64,000 nucleotides of DNA from Neckera pumila (lineage: Eukaryota > Streptophyta > Bryopsida > Hypnales > Neckeraceae), in NCBI GenBank assembly GCA_963969595.1, contig OZ018413.1, positions 6,476,711 to 6,540,710 of the forward strand. Direction: 5' to 3'. Below are positions 11,897 through 24,908 of the stretch, in pieces. The position numbers and the translations under genes are program-made. The notes under the pieces were generated by a model. It was given only the letters and a program-made list of their open reading frames with translations. It was not told the DNA's origin and ran no database searches. Every line of letters starts with the position of its first letter. Within the stretch, counting starts at the first letter, position 1.

Positions 11897-13119
11897 GCTT
11901 GGAGACCTTGGCAATAGAATCAAGGATTTTGTCTTCCATGACCACTCTTGGTTTGGAAGAGTGTTTAAGTTTGGAGGCATTGCCAAGGGAAGTGGAGAAC
12001 TTGTCTTCATTGACCACTCTCACTTTAGGTGGTTTTTTAAGCTCGAAGGTCTTGTCAAAGGAAGTGGGGAACTTGTCTTCCTTGACTACTCTAGATTTGA
12101 CACAGTGTTGGATGTTGGAAGCTTTACCAAAGGAAATGGGGAACTTGACTTCCTTGACCACTCTAGGTTTGATTGGGTGTTCAAGCTTGGTGGCCTTGCC
12201 AAAGGAAGTGGGGAACTTGTCTTCCTTGACCACTCTAGATTTGAGTGGGTGTTCAAGCTTGGAAGCTTTACCAGAGGAATTGGAGAACTTGTCTTCTTTG
12301 ACTACTTTATTTTTGACAAAGTGTCAAAACTTGAAAGCTTTGCCAAAGGAAGTGGGGAACTTGTCTTCCTTAACCACTCTAGATTTGACATTTTGTTCAA
12401 GCTTGATAGCCTTGCTTAAGGAAATGGGGAACTTGACTTTCTTGACCACTCTAGATTTGAGTGGGTGTTCAAGCTTGGTGGCCTTGCCAAAGGAAGTGGG
12501 GAACTTGTTTTTGTTGACAACTTTGAATTTGATAGGTTGTTCAAGCTTGGTGGCCTTGCCAAAGGAAATGGGGAACTTGACTTCCTTGACCACTCTAGAT
12601 TTGAGTGGGTGTTCAAGGTTGGTGGCCTTGCCAAAGGAAGTGGGGAACTTGTCTTCTTTGACTACTCTAGGTTTGAGTGGGTGTTCAAGCTTGATGGCCT
12701 TGCCAGAGGAAGTAGGGAACTTGTCTTCTTTGACTGCTCTAGGTTTGAGGGGGTGTTCAAGCTTGGAGGTCTTGCCGCAGGAAGTGGAGAACTTGTCTTC
12801 CTTGACCACTCTAGATTTGGGAGAGTGTTCAAGCTTGGTAGTCTTACCCAAGGAAGTGGGGAACTTGGCTTCCTTGACCACTCTAAATTGCAGTAGTTGT
12901 TCAAGCTTGGTGGCATTGCCAAAGGAAGTGGGGAACTTGTCTTCCTTGACCACTCTAGATTTGAGTGGGTGTTCAAGCTTGGTGGCCTTGCCAAAGGAAA
13001 TAGGGAACCTAGCTTCCTTGACCACTCTAGATTTGAGGAGGTGTTCAAGCCTAGTGTACTTGCCAAAGGAAGTGAGGAGCTTGTCTTCCTTGTCTACTCT
13101 AGATTTTAGTAGGTGGTGA
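11897..13119 (+). pseudogene. LRR exon of unit 1 (about 17 repeats), attached to a broken kinase
   Basis: Begins after AG at 11,895-11,896 with GLETLAIES, matching GFETLAIES of unit 2, and stays open for about 17 LRRs of 24 residues (Leu at 1, 4, 7, 9, 15, 18; Cys at 12; Pro at 19; Gly-Asn at 23-24). It ends at TGA (13,117-13,119), where the usual repeat has TCA (Ser). The exon is open, but its upstream kinase exon is frameshifted, so it is called part of a pseudogene. A separate LRR-only product cannot be excluded from sequence alone. Confidence 0.75.
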
Positions 13120-13790
13120 AGCTTGGTAGCTTTGCCAAAGGAAATCGGGAACTTGTCTTCCTTGACCACTCTATGTTTAGTATAGTGTTGGAGCTTGACA
13201 ACTTTGCCAGAGGAAATGGAGATCTTGTCTTCTATGACTACTCTATATTTGTGTGGTGTTTGAAGTTGGGAGCCTTGCCAAAGGACGTGGAGAATTTGTC
13301 TTCTTTGACTATTTTTTGTTAAGTGGTGTTCAAGCTTGGTGGCCTTGCCAAAGGATGGGGGGGAAGTTGTCTTTTTTGACTACTCTCTATATTACATTAA
13401 ATGTCATTGTTGACATTACATGAGTTGTTATATTGGATGTCCTCAAAAATCTATCAACTTTGATACTAGGGTCATGGGTTCTTGTAGTGATTTTAGAAAG
13501 TTCTAAAGTTTAGAGGCCTTGCCCAAGGAAGTAGGGCAATTTTTTCCTTGACTATTAATTTGAGGGAGTTATTAAGCTATGAGGTCTTGCCAAAGGAAAG
13601 GGGGGATTTTTCTTCTTTGGCCATTGTCAATTTCAAAGAATGTTCAAGCTTGGCAACCTTATTTAAGGAAGTTAGGGTCTTAGATATGCAAGATTGTTTT
13701 TCTATTGTAGTCCTTGCTTAAGGAAGTAGAAAGTATGTGTTCCTTGGGCACCCTAGATTTTAGAAAGTTCAAGCTTGGTGACAATTCCAA
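13120..13790 (+). pseudogene. Decayed LRR tail of unit 1
   Basis: Directly continues the 72-bp LRR periodicity, with in-frame stops (TAG and TGA within the next two repeats) and then scattered LRR fragments ('gccttgccaaagga', 'ggtcttgccaaaggaaag', 'agttcaagcttggt') to about 13,780. Parallel fragments follow the unit 2 array at 37,728-37,975. An insertion-like stretch at about 13,385-13,500 ends GGGTTCTTGTAGTG, resembling a CACTA-type end. Confidence 0.6.
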
Positions 13791-16170
13791 ACAAAGTCAA
13801 AAACTTTAATTTTTCTATAATTTTAACAATTTTCTTTATAAAAATCATAGTAATTACATAAATGCTTAAGATAATGTGAAACTTTTAAGAAAAATGGAAA
13901 TAATAGTGACAAACGTCACAATATAATTGATGTACTCCTTGAGGTCACATTAAGACAAATTAGATAGAAAAAATTCAAAGTTGTGTATTTTGAGCTTTCA
14001 AGATACTATCTTCAAAATGTCACAAAAATTACAATTTTAACAATTTTTGACAAAATGAAAATGGAAGAAATACTAGTTTATTGGAGCTAAATTTTCTTAA
14101 TTAAGCTTAAGGTATTTAAAATCAAGAATTTTGTGAAAAATTCAAGTTTGGCTTTCAAAATGCCTGTTGGGCTTGCAATGTTCTTTAAGATTTAACCTTT
14201 GTTGACCCAAGGGCTCTTAAGCAAGACATTGATTGACTAAATAGCTATACAATGTCCTAAAGCTACTTGTAAAGATCAAGCAACTAATGATCTCAAGGTG
14301 AATGGAATCTAGATTTAGGAATTTTGCCAAAGAAACTTATATTGGTGACTTGTAGTTGATGTGCAAAGTCTTTTTGCATAGGTGGTTTGCAATGAAATGC
14401 ATAGATAGAGCAAATATAAGGTTTCTAAATCTTGATTCAAATCGATTATTTTTTGTACAGATTGTTTGAGCATTGAGGATTTGAAAATGAAAGTAGAGGA
14501 ATGCATCATCATTGACAAATTGACACATCTAAGCATATTTGCAATATTGGGAAGGATTTAGAGAAGGAAGCCTTTTTTGAATCCTTCAATTATTACATAT
14601 AGTTATATTTACTGGATTGACAAATTTTTACTTATTTTTAAAATAATAATAATAATTCCATCTCTATTTCATTCAATTCATTACTGACAAAAAAATATAT
14701 ATTACAAGTCAACAATCAAAATGACGCAATTTTCCATCATGGACCCTAGGAGAGACTATTCTTGTCTATTTGAATGCTAGTGTAGGCAAGAGTGTGGGTC
14801 CTTTAATTCTCTATATAGGTTCAATGGCTATCCAAAAGTGTCCCATGAAATTATGGATTGGTGAATGACTCTTTTGCTATGTCTAGAGGTTATATAGTGA
14901 TGTTTAGAGAAATCATGAATTGGTGAATTTTCACTCCAATTTTGAGACTTAGTTTTGCATTGAGTGCAAATTTTACTAAATTAACTTTGAAAGAACTGTC
15001 TTGTCACCACATTTTATGTAGTTCAAAGTCCTCTTTTTAAATCAATGCTCCCAATTTCTAACTATATATGGTTGAAATTTATATTTTTAGTTTTTTTAGG
15101 GATGTCACGACATGTCATGAAATTTATCGTGCATTTTTTTTTATTAAAAGTAGAAAGTATTTCATGAAAACTATGATATAATCAAACAAATATTGAAAAC
15201 TACTTAGTAGGTCTAAAATAATATTTTTAAATATCATGGTACAAAATTTCCTTGTCATTTTAAAATTCGAATGTCAATAATCTAAAAGATAGCTGAAGGT
15301 CCAAATGGGAATTTTTCAAATTGAAGTAGGAACTAGATTTCATAAGCTTCATTTCATGAATTGAATGCATGTTCAAAAAAATCTTTTATATGAATCAAAT
15401 ACATACAAGAGCAAGGGCTTAGAATATGCCAAAATATACTATTTGATGATTTATGGATCATGCATCTTGTTCTATAGAAAATTCAAAAATATTGAAACTA
15501 GGCAATATTGAACAAATTTCACCAAAAACAAGGTTTAGCACCTCCCTATAAAATTAAATGAAAAAAAAATACTATTCCTTGTCTTCTTATCTGGACATTA
15601 CAAAAAATTTTGCCACCTAATGCAACATTTTAAGGTTGATCCTAAAAGGCCGCCAACCTATGACCATGATGGCCATTGAAGAATGATTTGATTTTTTAAC
15701 CAATAGACACGTTCTTGATTTTTCAGCAATGATCTTGAAGGTTATCATTAAAGAAAATATCAAGCCTACGAGAGGGCTGTTAATATGTATGAAAATTTGC
15801 ATTAAGAAAAAATATCAGCCCAAAAAGCCGTCAAAGAATCTGTAAAGTGATCAGTTAACCAGTGTGCCTTGTCAGATTTCCGATTAAAAGAAAATTAATA
15901 TTTTTTTATAAAAAAGATAAAAACAAATTTATTAATTAATTTTTTCATTGTTTTTGTATATGCGCCAAAATCCTAACGGCCCTCCACAAGGCCGAAATTT
16001 TCTATAATGCCATTGGTCAATTTTTGATGCAATATCCTTATAATAGGATTAAAATTCGAGTAAATAAAAGTGAATTGGGGGCACTACAATAGCGTGCTTG
16101 CACTACTTACTTAACTTAGGCCATGCTTTCAATTTATCATATTATTAAAAATTATGTTTGTTCTTCAAAA
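13791..16170. other. Unit 1 3' flank, no gene seen
   Basis: AT-rich non-coding DNA. From about 14,990 it is paralogous to unit 2 from about 42,750 onward ('cttgtcaccacattttatgta'), so the 38-42.7 kb block of unit 2 has no counterpart here. No recognisable coding frames. Confidence 0.55.
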
Positions 16171-16281
16171 CACTACAAGAAAAAAGGGCCAGAATCAAGA
16201 TGTCCTCACCAACACGAAATGTCCAAATCAACACAACTATATTCAAAATTGCCATCCAAATCAACTTAACATTGCTAATGA
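16171..16281. mobile_element. CACTA-like end fragment
   Basis: Starts CACTACAAGAAAAAAGGGCC, a typical plant CACTA terminus. The paralogous unit 2 sequence (near 43,380-43,410) passes from 'gttcttcaaaa' to 'taattgttggtcaaaag' without it. No matching inverted end is found, so it is truncated or decayed; the right limit is approximate. Confidence 0.45.
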
Positions 16282-16789
16282 GGATCATTTTTTCTAAAAT
16301 AATTGCTAGTCAAAAGATATCCTATTAACATGCCTATAATAGCTTGAAAGCCACATATAAGACTAGGGACTTTAGATCCGAGAATTAAAATTTTCAAAAC
16401 ACAAATCAACATCATTAAATTGTCGATAGACTCCTTCAAATCTGATTTGGTCAATGATGCATCTTTGGCACAAGGATGAACAGTATGTAGGCATGTAAAT
16501 AGGTTGGGCTTTTTTAGGTTGATGTAGAATGCAAGTTTGCATGTAGATCCGCTTCTAATATTATTTTGTGATAATGACACGTATATTGAACAATTATAAA
16601 ATATTGTTATTTTTATCTCCTAATCTTATTGTATAATGTGGATTTTTTTGAATTGTATTTCAATGGTAAAAAATTATTTTATTTACAATTGTTGGGTGCA
16701 CTTATCTTTTTAATGATGAGTAATTTAGAACTTCTCTAAAAATGTTGATGCCATTTGTCCTATTTTGGATTGGTTGCCTATTAGCTTTG

Positions 16790-17537
16790 TGGAAATATAT
16801 TATTTTTTTCAATCAATGCTCAAAAGTTATGTCCAAATAAGCTCAAAACAAGGCAAAAGGGGCAGCAAATAAAATTGTTTTTTTCTTAAAATTTATGTTT
16901 GTCTATATGGAAAGCTTTTATTCATTCCATTTAGATTTGTTAGGAGAAAATTGTGGACAATCTTGTTTTTTTGGGCAACTGAATCATCTTCTTGAAAAAA
17001 TAACATGTAGGATTCATTTTTGAATGCAATTTTTATAATTTAAAAAAAGATTGTTCCCATATGGTTTAGTTTGCTTGTTAGAACAATCTCACCATTGGTT
17101 AGTGCATTTTAATTCCAACTTAGAGATTTTCCTTGTATCTCGTACCTACTTAATAATTGAATAATTTTTTAAAAAGAATAAAAATTAAATTCATTTGAGG
17201 TTTTTTTCCTAGGTTCTCAATTCAATTTTCCACCATAAAGATTTAAAGCTCAAAACTGTTTAGTGCAAATAATTAAGTTAAGAAGAGTCAAAATCAAATA
17301 ATCTAGTCCCGCAATGTGTTGCAAAACTTGTTTTGTTCACTTTAAATGCAGGTATCTTGCAATCTGTGCAATCAAAAATTTTGAAATTTTTTCCACACAT
17401 TCTTATAATAGTATGGTATAAGATCCTATTGTTAGATATGAAAAAAAAACAATTTTCAAATTTTTTACTCTTTGCTATAAAAATGGCAATTTTGAGTGTT
17501 TTTTGGTAGAAAAAAGGCCGCGGTCCTTTAGGGATTA
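16790..17537. mobile_element. TTAA-target element, 5'-truncated copy
   Basis: The right end CCTTTAGGGATTAA lies at 17,524-17,537. Internal blocks ('ggaaagcttttattcattccattta', 'ctcaaaac', 'ggcagcaaa') match the elements at 55,059-55,989, 57,044-57,974 and 59,568. Unit 2 lacks it at the corresponding place (near 43,910). The left end is missing. Confidence 0.55.
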
Positions 17538-19870
17538 AAGAAATTAATAACTATCTTAACTCCTAAAAAATCAAGGGGTTCAGACAAAATACAAATATAT
17601 TAAAAATATAAGTTCTATAACTTTTTGAAGTTTGCATCAAAGAAGATAATGTGAAGTACAAAAAGTAAAGAATATCCATATAGTCAAAATTATAAAACTC
17701 TTTTAAGATTTACTTCAAATGAATTTTGAAGATATAACTTCAAAAATTCACGAAAAGTATATTTTCTATCTTTAGCATTTGAATTTCTTTTTATTGGTCA
17801 AAATTGTGATTTCTATTGATTTGTAAAAAAATGCATAAGATCTAGTAACAAGAACACCAACACTTCTCCATTCTTTGGCTCCAAGAATGGCAAAGTCATT
17901 ACTTGGAACCTGAAGAACCCCTCTAGTAGTTCCACCATGTAAAGTTGTTGTTTCTCTTTGTGTTTTAGGTTTAATTCCTGATGTTCTCCTCTAGGGTGCT
18001 GTGGTTTTTCGCTGTTTGTTCTTGGTTCACTCTTAGAATAAACTCTGGGTTTCAAAAACAAAAAAGAGACCAACCCTTTTTTCAAATAGTAAATTTTTTA
18101 GCACTAGATAAGTTATAACACTTTATGCTATTTCTCTTATAATTTTTGTTTGACTGTAGCAATCTAAGTTTTTGAATATAAATATTGAAAGACAACCCAA
18201 TCTTTTTCTTTTCTTTTTAAAATTGAAAAAAATTGAGTACGGTGGCTAAAAAGATGAGTGCCATGGCCAAAAATTGACCAACAACTAAAGGCAGAACGCC
18301 AACCATCTACTCCAAAACTTAGCTTAAGGCTTTTCTAAGCAGCTGAAAAGAGTATCTAAGATTTCTAAAACAAAAGGTGAAACACAAATAAAACCATTCC
18401 AACTCATCTAGGGTCCTCTACAATCCTCATTACGACTGAGCAAGAGACAATAGATGCAAATGCTTGAAGATTTGCTACAATCTATCAAACTTTAACACAC
18501 TGAAAAAATTTAGCAGCAGTACTTTGCAATCAACAAGAATGCTTCCCTGTATGTACTGGCATATACGTCACATACGTCACATTGTTTGGAAAAGTATTTG
18601 ATTGTCTCCTTGGGTCGGCAGTTTGCATTTTGTAAAAATGACAACCAGATCCTAGTCCTTGGAAGGTCTTTTTTCCATAAAAAAATGGCTCAAAAACTAT
18701 CATTTCTAGTGGAAAGAGAAAAATAAATTTAAATGAATTTTTTTGCATATCTAACCATAAGATCTTACAATAGATTGGTATCAAAATGTAGAGAAGAGAT
18801 TTTAGAATCTTTTGACCATACAAATTGCTAAATAAATGCATTCAAAGGATAAAAATATGCATTCAAAGGATAAAAATACATGGTTCTGTAGCATTATGGA
18901 AAACTTATTTATAAGATTTTGAATCTCTTTACCTTAAATGTTTTGCACTATATATTTTGAATTAGAAGGATTTTATCATAAAGAATTGAGTAGAAAGTTT
19001 AGGAAAAAATCCCAAAAGATAACATGATTAATTTATAAAAGAAATAGAAGTAGATACAAAATAAAGGGATAAAAACTAAACCACTCATAGCTCTAAGACT
19101 AGAATTAGAACATACTAATCTTCATAGTGAGATTGTTCTAGCAATCAACATTAACCTTGTGGTTTGTGGAACTTTTTGTTTTGCAAAAAATGTGAAAATG
19201 AAGCTCAAAAACAGATCCTACACGTTATTTATTCAAAAAGATAATCTTGATGCTTACACACGTGCTTACAAAACTAAGTACTCCGTAACTTTTACATCAC
19301 AAATCCAAATGGAATGAATCAAAGCTTTCCATGTAGACAAAAATACAATCTATAAGAAAAGATTATATTTAATTTTATTTCAAGCTTTAGTGTATTTCTT
19401 TTGTTGCCCATAGAGTTGAAAATTTGGACTTATTGTGGTCCATATAACTTTTGCTCTCGAGCACTGAATGAAAATTAAAAAAACTATTTCCAAAAAGCTA
19501 TTACATTTTTCTATCTTACAAGCAAGTTTCAAAAAACTTTGCCAAAAATTTCACTTACAAAAACTTGCCCCAAATCCATTTTGACTCCCTTAGGAACAAT
19601 GGACTTTCAAGGTTAAAGTAGGAATATATAGTCACTTACTTGTGCAACTTCAACATGTGGGTCGTCTTCCATCAATGAGTACAACTTTTCCTTCAATTCC
19701 TCCACAATCTCGTCCACCTCCTCTATTAACACTAGCTTAAGAATAATTACTCACCTGAAGAGCCACCCATCACACAAAATATATAAGCCAACATCTCAAT
19801 TGCCACTAATTCATCTTTGAAGCTGCATGCCGAAGGTCCACCGGTGCAAAATTAGGGTTTTAGTCACACT
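17538..19870. other. Unit 1 3' flank with two empty TTAA-element sites
   Basis: Paralogous to about 44,150-48,400 in unit 2. The TTAA at 19,151-19,154 in 'caacaTTAAccttgtggtttgtgg' is the unoccupied form of the element at 46,067-47,001. The TTAC near 19,486 is the unoccupied form of the 47,328-48,013 element. No genes seen. Confidence 0.65.
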
Positions 19871-20640
19871 GCATGAGAATACAACTCCAAGGACTTGGCC
19901 TTCTTGTATAGTGGGAGGCCTTCATATGAGGGCATCCCACTGCGTTAAGTACACGGGAGTGCCTTGGTGATAGTGCCTGGCACTGTTATGAGGGCTTGGC
20001 ACTATTACCAAGGCATTATACCCTATAATTGGGGACTCTTTTCTATAAGAGAATTGCCGAGATCACGTGATGCCTTAACGATCATGTGTAATAGACACAA
20101 AAGTTGTGAATAATATTGAACACATACTGATATTAGGGCCTCTTCATATTATGGCCATCCAAGTCGAGAGGCCGTGGAACTCTGCAACATGATTCGTGGA
20201 ACTGACGAACCCTGCAATATGATTGGTGGAAATGACGGACTCTCGACTTGGACAACCATAGTGTGAAAAAGCCCTTAGCGTCAAGATTGGAGTGCACAAG
20301 GTAATACTAGAAAGGTCGTAGTGGGATGAGTACAAGTAGCGAGAAGGATGAAAGTCGTAGATCGTACCACTAAAATAAAGTTAAAAAGTCCTGAATGTTT
20401 GCAACATCCCAGATTGTACGGAGTAAAGACGGATGTTCTCCTTGAGCCTACACTATCTCCAAGAAAAGAATCAGCCAGAGTCTCCCTTTGATATCAGAAC
20501 TTTCTGATATTGCTGAACAACAGTGACCCGAAACTGCCGAGAGAAGTCATATGAGGCCGAGACTGAGGACCATGTGTAATTAACAAAAAAGTCTTGAACA
20601 ATACTGAACACATAAGGTGGAAACACTCATTCCCATCCAT
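19871..20640. repeat. Unit-junction repeat, two partial copies
   Basis: Contains the recurring blocks 'gactgaggaccatgtgtaatt', 'cttgaacaatactgaacac' and 'gaactgccgag', also found at 48,408-48,740, 48,741-49,330 and 54,480-54,990. It lies at unit boundaries and may have mediated the tandem duplication. Includes the palindromic GTGCCTGGCAC near 19,973. No coding content. Confidence 0.6.
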
Positions 20641-21712
20641 GTACCCACTGCGGCATAGTAGGCCTCCACTTCAAAGTGTCCCCCTAAAGTACCATGAATC
20701 CATCCCAATGCTTGATTGTAGTTGGTGGCTGCTGATTTTTTTTAAATTTCGGTGTTAGAATCAAGGTAGCTTTATTCAAGTGCAGTTTAGGGTGCCCCAG
20801 GGAGTTCTACTTTGAAAATTCATATACATTAGATGCCTTATTCAATTTTGAATTTTTTTTTTAATCATGATTTTCAATTGCTAATAATGCAAAAAATAAT
20901 TTTACTAGGAAAAGTGCCTCCAACTATGTTGAATTGCTTAAATGAATGGTTTTAGGTGATTCCATCTTACTAGGATTGGAGTGCCCAAGGTGATATTAGA
21001 AAGGTCATAATGGGATCAATACAGTCAACAAGAATGATGGAAGTCAAGGACAATCTCACTACGCAATGGTTTTCATTCATCCATTTTTTTGGGTTTGTTT
21101 GATTCCAGACAACGTTTTCAAGTTTCAGTTACGTATATAATTTTAATTCAATGGATTTTAGAGTCCTTGATTAAATAAGGACATGGAATGTCACGGACCA
21201 CTTTGGACAATCCATTAATTGCAATACAAAAGTATTCCTTTTGTTGCATTTTATTCTTCTTGCAATTGGAAATAGTGTCATACTTGAGTTCCTTGTATGT
21301 TTTGTCTTCCGTTTAGTATCACCTTTGTAAAATTAACGCAAAGTATTCACACTTGACACGTGTAAGTTGTTCAATCAAATGCAAATACAACATGACAAAT
21401 TCTCACAATATCCACAAAATGAGCAATTATCATAATATTATTTTTCATTATTAGAAGGCTTCCTTTTCCCCTAGAATGAAAGAAGTCCCTAGCAAAATTG
21501 TTCCTAATAGGACCAATTACAATGCTTTTTGCATTAAACTTAGTAGAAACCATAGATATTCAGGATATAATATCCCTACTACAATGGGATCCTAAGAGAT
21601 GGAATTTGCTCATTTAATAAATGTCACATATAAAATATGATATTCCAGAGGGTGGAGTGAATCTGTGATTTTCAATACACAAATTGGATTCTTGGATTTG
21701 GTAGTTTAACTA
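20641..21712. other. Junction and upstream flank of unit 2, no gene seen
   Basis: From about 20,980 it matches 100-240 and then 2,200-3,660 of unit 1. The site near 21,250 is the unoccupied counterpart of the element at 2332-3253. Confidence 0.55.
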
Positions 21713-22153
21713 AGGTAAACCAGCCCATCACCATTGGCTTTCCAATTCCGTGGCCTACTGGTTGGCCTCAATTGTGTTCATTGACCCATCCAAATCTGTC
21801 CAGAAAGTATCCTAAACCATTTAAGATCTTGACAAAATCTGACAAGATTTTGGCCTTAATGTCAACATGGGATAACGTGTCAATTCCTGATTGGTGAATT
21901 CATAAGTGCTAATAGATACATAGAAGGGCGGTGATGGTTTGTTGATAGGGCATTTATGTCTCCACTCTATGCATGATTTTGTAATTTTAGGCTCATTACT
22001 TCAAAAATTCATAGAAATTACAGTTTTGATCGAAAAATTATAATTCCATTTGGATTTGATTTATGAAACAAGTACACCTTTTCAAAATATGTCCCTCTTT
22101 TGGAGTTGACTCCAAGATAGTCAAATTGCAAATTAGGGTGGTGATAGGCTATT

Positions 22154-22451
22154 CATTAGATGAGATTCGGGGGTCTTAGAGGGCTCCGAGTTCCCCTGCT
22201 GTCTGCGACGTTTCCAGATTGCGGGAACGCAACTGCAACAGCTGGCTGACATGGTATAGCGATTGCCACGTCATTTTTTGAAAAAAATTAAAATAAAAAA
22301 TTGCTTAAAATGATATTTTGGTTTTTTTTTTTTTTTTTTTATTTTTTTGAAAAAAAAATTTTGACACACCCGTATCGACGTTCACTAAATTTGGCTAGAT
22401 TGGGGAATGGGCCTACAACGGCCCTCCAAGCCCCCCAAATATCATCTAATG
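22154..22451. mobile_element. MITE-like element with roughly 31-bp terminal inverted repeats
   Basis: Left end CATTAGATGAGATTCGGGGG, right end (reverse complement) CATTAGATGATATTTGGGGG, pairing over about 31 bp into GAGGGC. It sits in a larger stretch (about 21,713-22,457) absent from the paralogous unit 1 site near 3,668-3,700. A related end lies at 43,997-44,030. Target duplication unclear; superfamily unassigned. A long poly-T tract at 22,318-22,347 lies inside. Confidence 0.55.
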
Positions 22452-23419
22452 CTACCTTATATCCCATGGTTGATTAACACACAAAGAAGCACTCCAAAGA
22501 TGAAACTCAAACCAATATATGCTAAAAACTAGCATTCATCCCAATTACATCCACTCTGCCCGGATTGGAATTTTGATACAAATAATATTTCCTCTGTCTC
22601 AAAATAATATTATTTTTTTTTGTAAATACAAAAGAAACATCGGTATTATTTTTAGACAAAGGGAGTATCAAAATTGATAGGGGCCATTTTGCATCTATAG
22701 AGCCCAAATCTTCGGAGTTCTATATTGACAAATATAGATTTCAATGTTGTCTATTAGTTAATATGCATCTCCAAAGTCCAGTAAAGTGAGTTCACATTTG
22801 CCAAGACTTCCATTTCAATTGAATTCTTGAGATTCTTAACCCTCAAATATTGAGTTGATGTATAATATTTTTTCCAAACTTCATTTTAGAAGTATCTATG
22901 AATTTGATCTTTTGTGTTTATCTTTCAAGCAATCATGTGATTACATGGCTTTTGTTAGTTTAAAAATTTCACATTCCTTTGAAATTTAATTAGCGCTCCT
23001 GGCTTTGTAATATAAAATATATTATGATGTAATATTAGTATTTTTTATATTATATAATGATTGCATCCTAATTATTCTAGCTTAATATGTGACATATGAT
23101 GCACTCTTTGTTCAAAGCTTGCACCATGGATTAGCATTACCTTGGAATTAATACTATAGTGTTTTTAATTTCTTCAAAATAGAAGGTTAAATGTACAAAT
23201 TTTTGATTTAATTGAAAATAGATATAAATGTCTTTACTGTTTTGAAGTATAATAAATAGGAGATGCTTTATAATATCTATACAAAAAATAAATAAAGAAA
23301 AAAAAACGCTTGGACATTCAAAATACTTTTTATTCTTGAACTTCTAAAGTCCCAACCATCCCCTTGGAAGACACTTGAAGGTTGAAGTAGATTCCTATGA
23401 TCTTATGAACCATAGGCAT
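22452..23419. other. Unit 2 upstream flank, no gene seen
   Basis: AT-rich non-coding DNA paralogous to about 3,690-6,332 of unit 1 (which carries the CACTA MITE and other extra sequence) and to unit 3 sequence around 58.2-60.97 kb. Confidence 0.55.
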
Positions 23420-24200
23420 TTAACCCCTAAATGCCTGAGGCACCAAATTCTAGTACTAACAATATTTTGAAGTTAAATAAAATCTTACCAAGTTACTAAT
23501 TTCAAGGATGTCCACTGCAAATCTTGGTTTTCTAGTATTGAAGGCTTTTGGAAATGAGCCTCAAAAACACTAGATCTTAAAGAAAAAATCACATTAGAAA
23601 TTCATTTGACCCTTAAACACCAAGGAGGACATTTTTTGCCTTATGGGTGACAAAGAATCCTTGTAATAGGACAAAAGTGCAACTATTCATCAGGACTCAA
23701 ATTTTGGTTGTGAAAAAGGAAGGTCTTTTACAGTAGTTTGACTTCTAATGAGTGCTTTTGTAAATTCTAAAGTGAATGATTCACATTGTAACCAAAGGGA
23801 TGATTTCCATAGGCACTAGTTTGTCCTTTTAAGGATTAAAAAAATTGTAGAGTAGCTTTTGAGAAGTTGCAAATTGATTGGGGTTATACATGTTATGTCT
23901 TTTCACTTCATTTTTTTTTGGTGACCAATTTTTTTGATTTGACATGTGAAAAAGAGGATTGAAGACTTCAAATCACTTTCACAGTTTTAACACCTTCATG
24001 CTCAAACATTATAATCTTTCAATCCATAAGTGATATTGTTGTGTTTTCTTTTCCTACATGATCTCTAATATATCTAGTTCACATTTGTACGGTTACAGTT
24101 CAATTTTTTATTTTATAAAACTTATCAAAATGTTAGCTTTTTGTTCAAGTTAGAGCAAATTCCAAGAAGGTCAGAAAAGGCTCGAGGCATTTAGGTTGAA
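23420..24200. mobile_element. TTAA-target inverted-repeat element, about 780 bp
   Basis: Left end TTAA then CCCCTAAATGCCTGAGGC; right end GCTCGAGGCATTTAGG then TTGAA, an apparently mutated TTAA, giving an imperfect inverted repeat of about 20 bp. The element sits at the same place as the unit 1 pair at 6,333-6,784. Non-coding. Confidence 0.6.
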
Positions 24201-24281
24201 TTGCTTATTTTGCGATTATTTTGGGTGTTTTCACCTTCACCTGAAAAACTTGCCTAAAGAAGTAGTACATACGTGTCCAGG

Positions 24282-24287
24282 CACGTG
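24282..24287. promoter_or_regulatory. G-box (CACGTG) at the start of the unit 2 leader
   Basis: Same conserved block as at 6848-6853 (GGCACGTGGAACT...CCATAGGCCGGGGAAA). It lies about 370 bp upstream of the first candidate start codon (24,656). Candidate promoter-proximal element for the intact gene; the role is inferred. Confidence 0.4.
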
Positions 24288-24655
24288 GAACTGGACCATA
24301 GGCCGGGGAAACTCTGCCAGTGAATGCAGTGCAGCGGCTCGCTCTCCCGTGGTACAGTACCATCAGTTGCAGCCGCCCCACGTGAAGATTAGTACGTAGT
24401 ATTGTATTTTTGCCACCAGACCGCGGGCAGCCCACCATCATCCCAGGCAGTCTGCGGTTGAGAGAGCTGGATGATGAAGCCACGACTCTTCAGTTCGGAT
24501 GCTGGGTTTCGTTCACCTTCTGTTTTGGAACTCGAGTTTCCTTGATTAAGCAAGTCTGAGATACTTGCCTCAGCTGCTCGTGAAGGCGGTCAAGCTGTGT
24601 TGTCAAGTGGGAGGGTTCGGCGTTCTTGTCTTCAGCTGCCGATCAGCTTGTGGCC

Positions 24656-24674
24656 ATGGTACTCGCCTTTGATG
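24656..24674 (+). CDS. Candidate first coding exon end (MVLAFD-G)
   Basis: ATGGTACTCGCCTTTGATG followed by a GTGTGT donor. Spliced to the 27-nt block at 24,882-24,908, it reads MVLAFDGASESPLIA and ends in phase 1. Joined directly to the kinase exon at 29,413 this continues in frame as V-VNIDAMESLD. Conservation in the other modules supports a real exon, but no transcript evidence is available and the ATG is lost in unit 3 module a. Confidence 0.3.
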
Positions 24675-24881
24675 GTGTGTGAAATCCTCTTCATGCTCGT
24701 ACGTTCTAAGTTGTTGTCGTTGTTGGTGTCTCGGTTGATGTTCATCGATGATTGTTGATCCCTTGAAAACCTGGAAACAGTGCTTTCTCTTCTTTCGGGT
24801 TGATCCTGTTCGTGTCACCATAGCTGGTTGAGTTCAAGGTGTCCATCCAGTGATAAGCAGAAGTTTTTCATTTTAAGGCAG

Positions 24882-24908
24882 GAGCATCTGAGTCTCCACT
24901 TATTGCTG
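24882..24908 (+). CDS. Candidate 27-nt micro-exon
   Basis: Bounded by AG (24,880-24,881) and GTAAGC (from 24,909). The same block with AG/GT borders occurs at 7847-7872 (26 nt), near 26,043 (26 nt), near 61,933 (27 nt) and near 63,133 (29 nt). In this unit it preserves the frame into the kinase exon; in unit 1, 26 nt breaks it. Confidence 0.35.
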
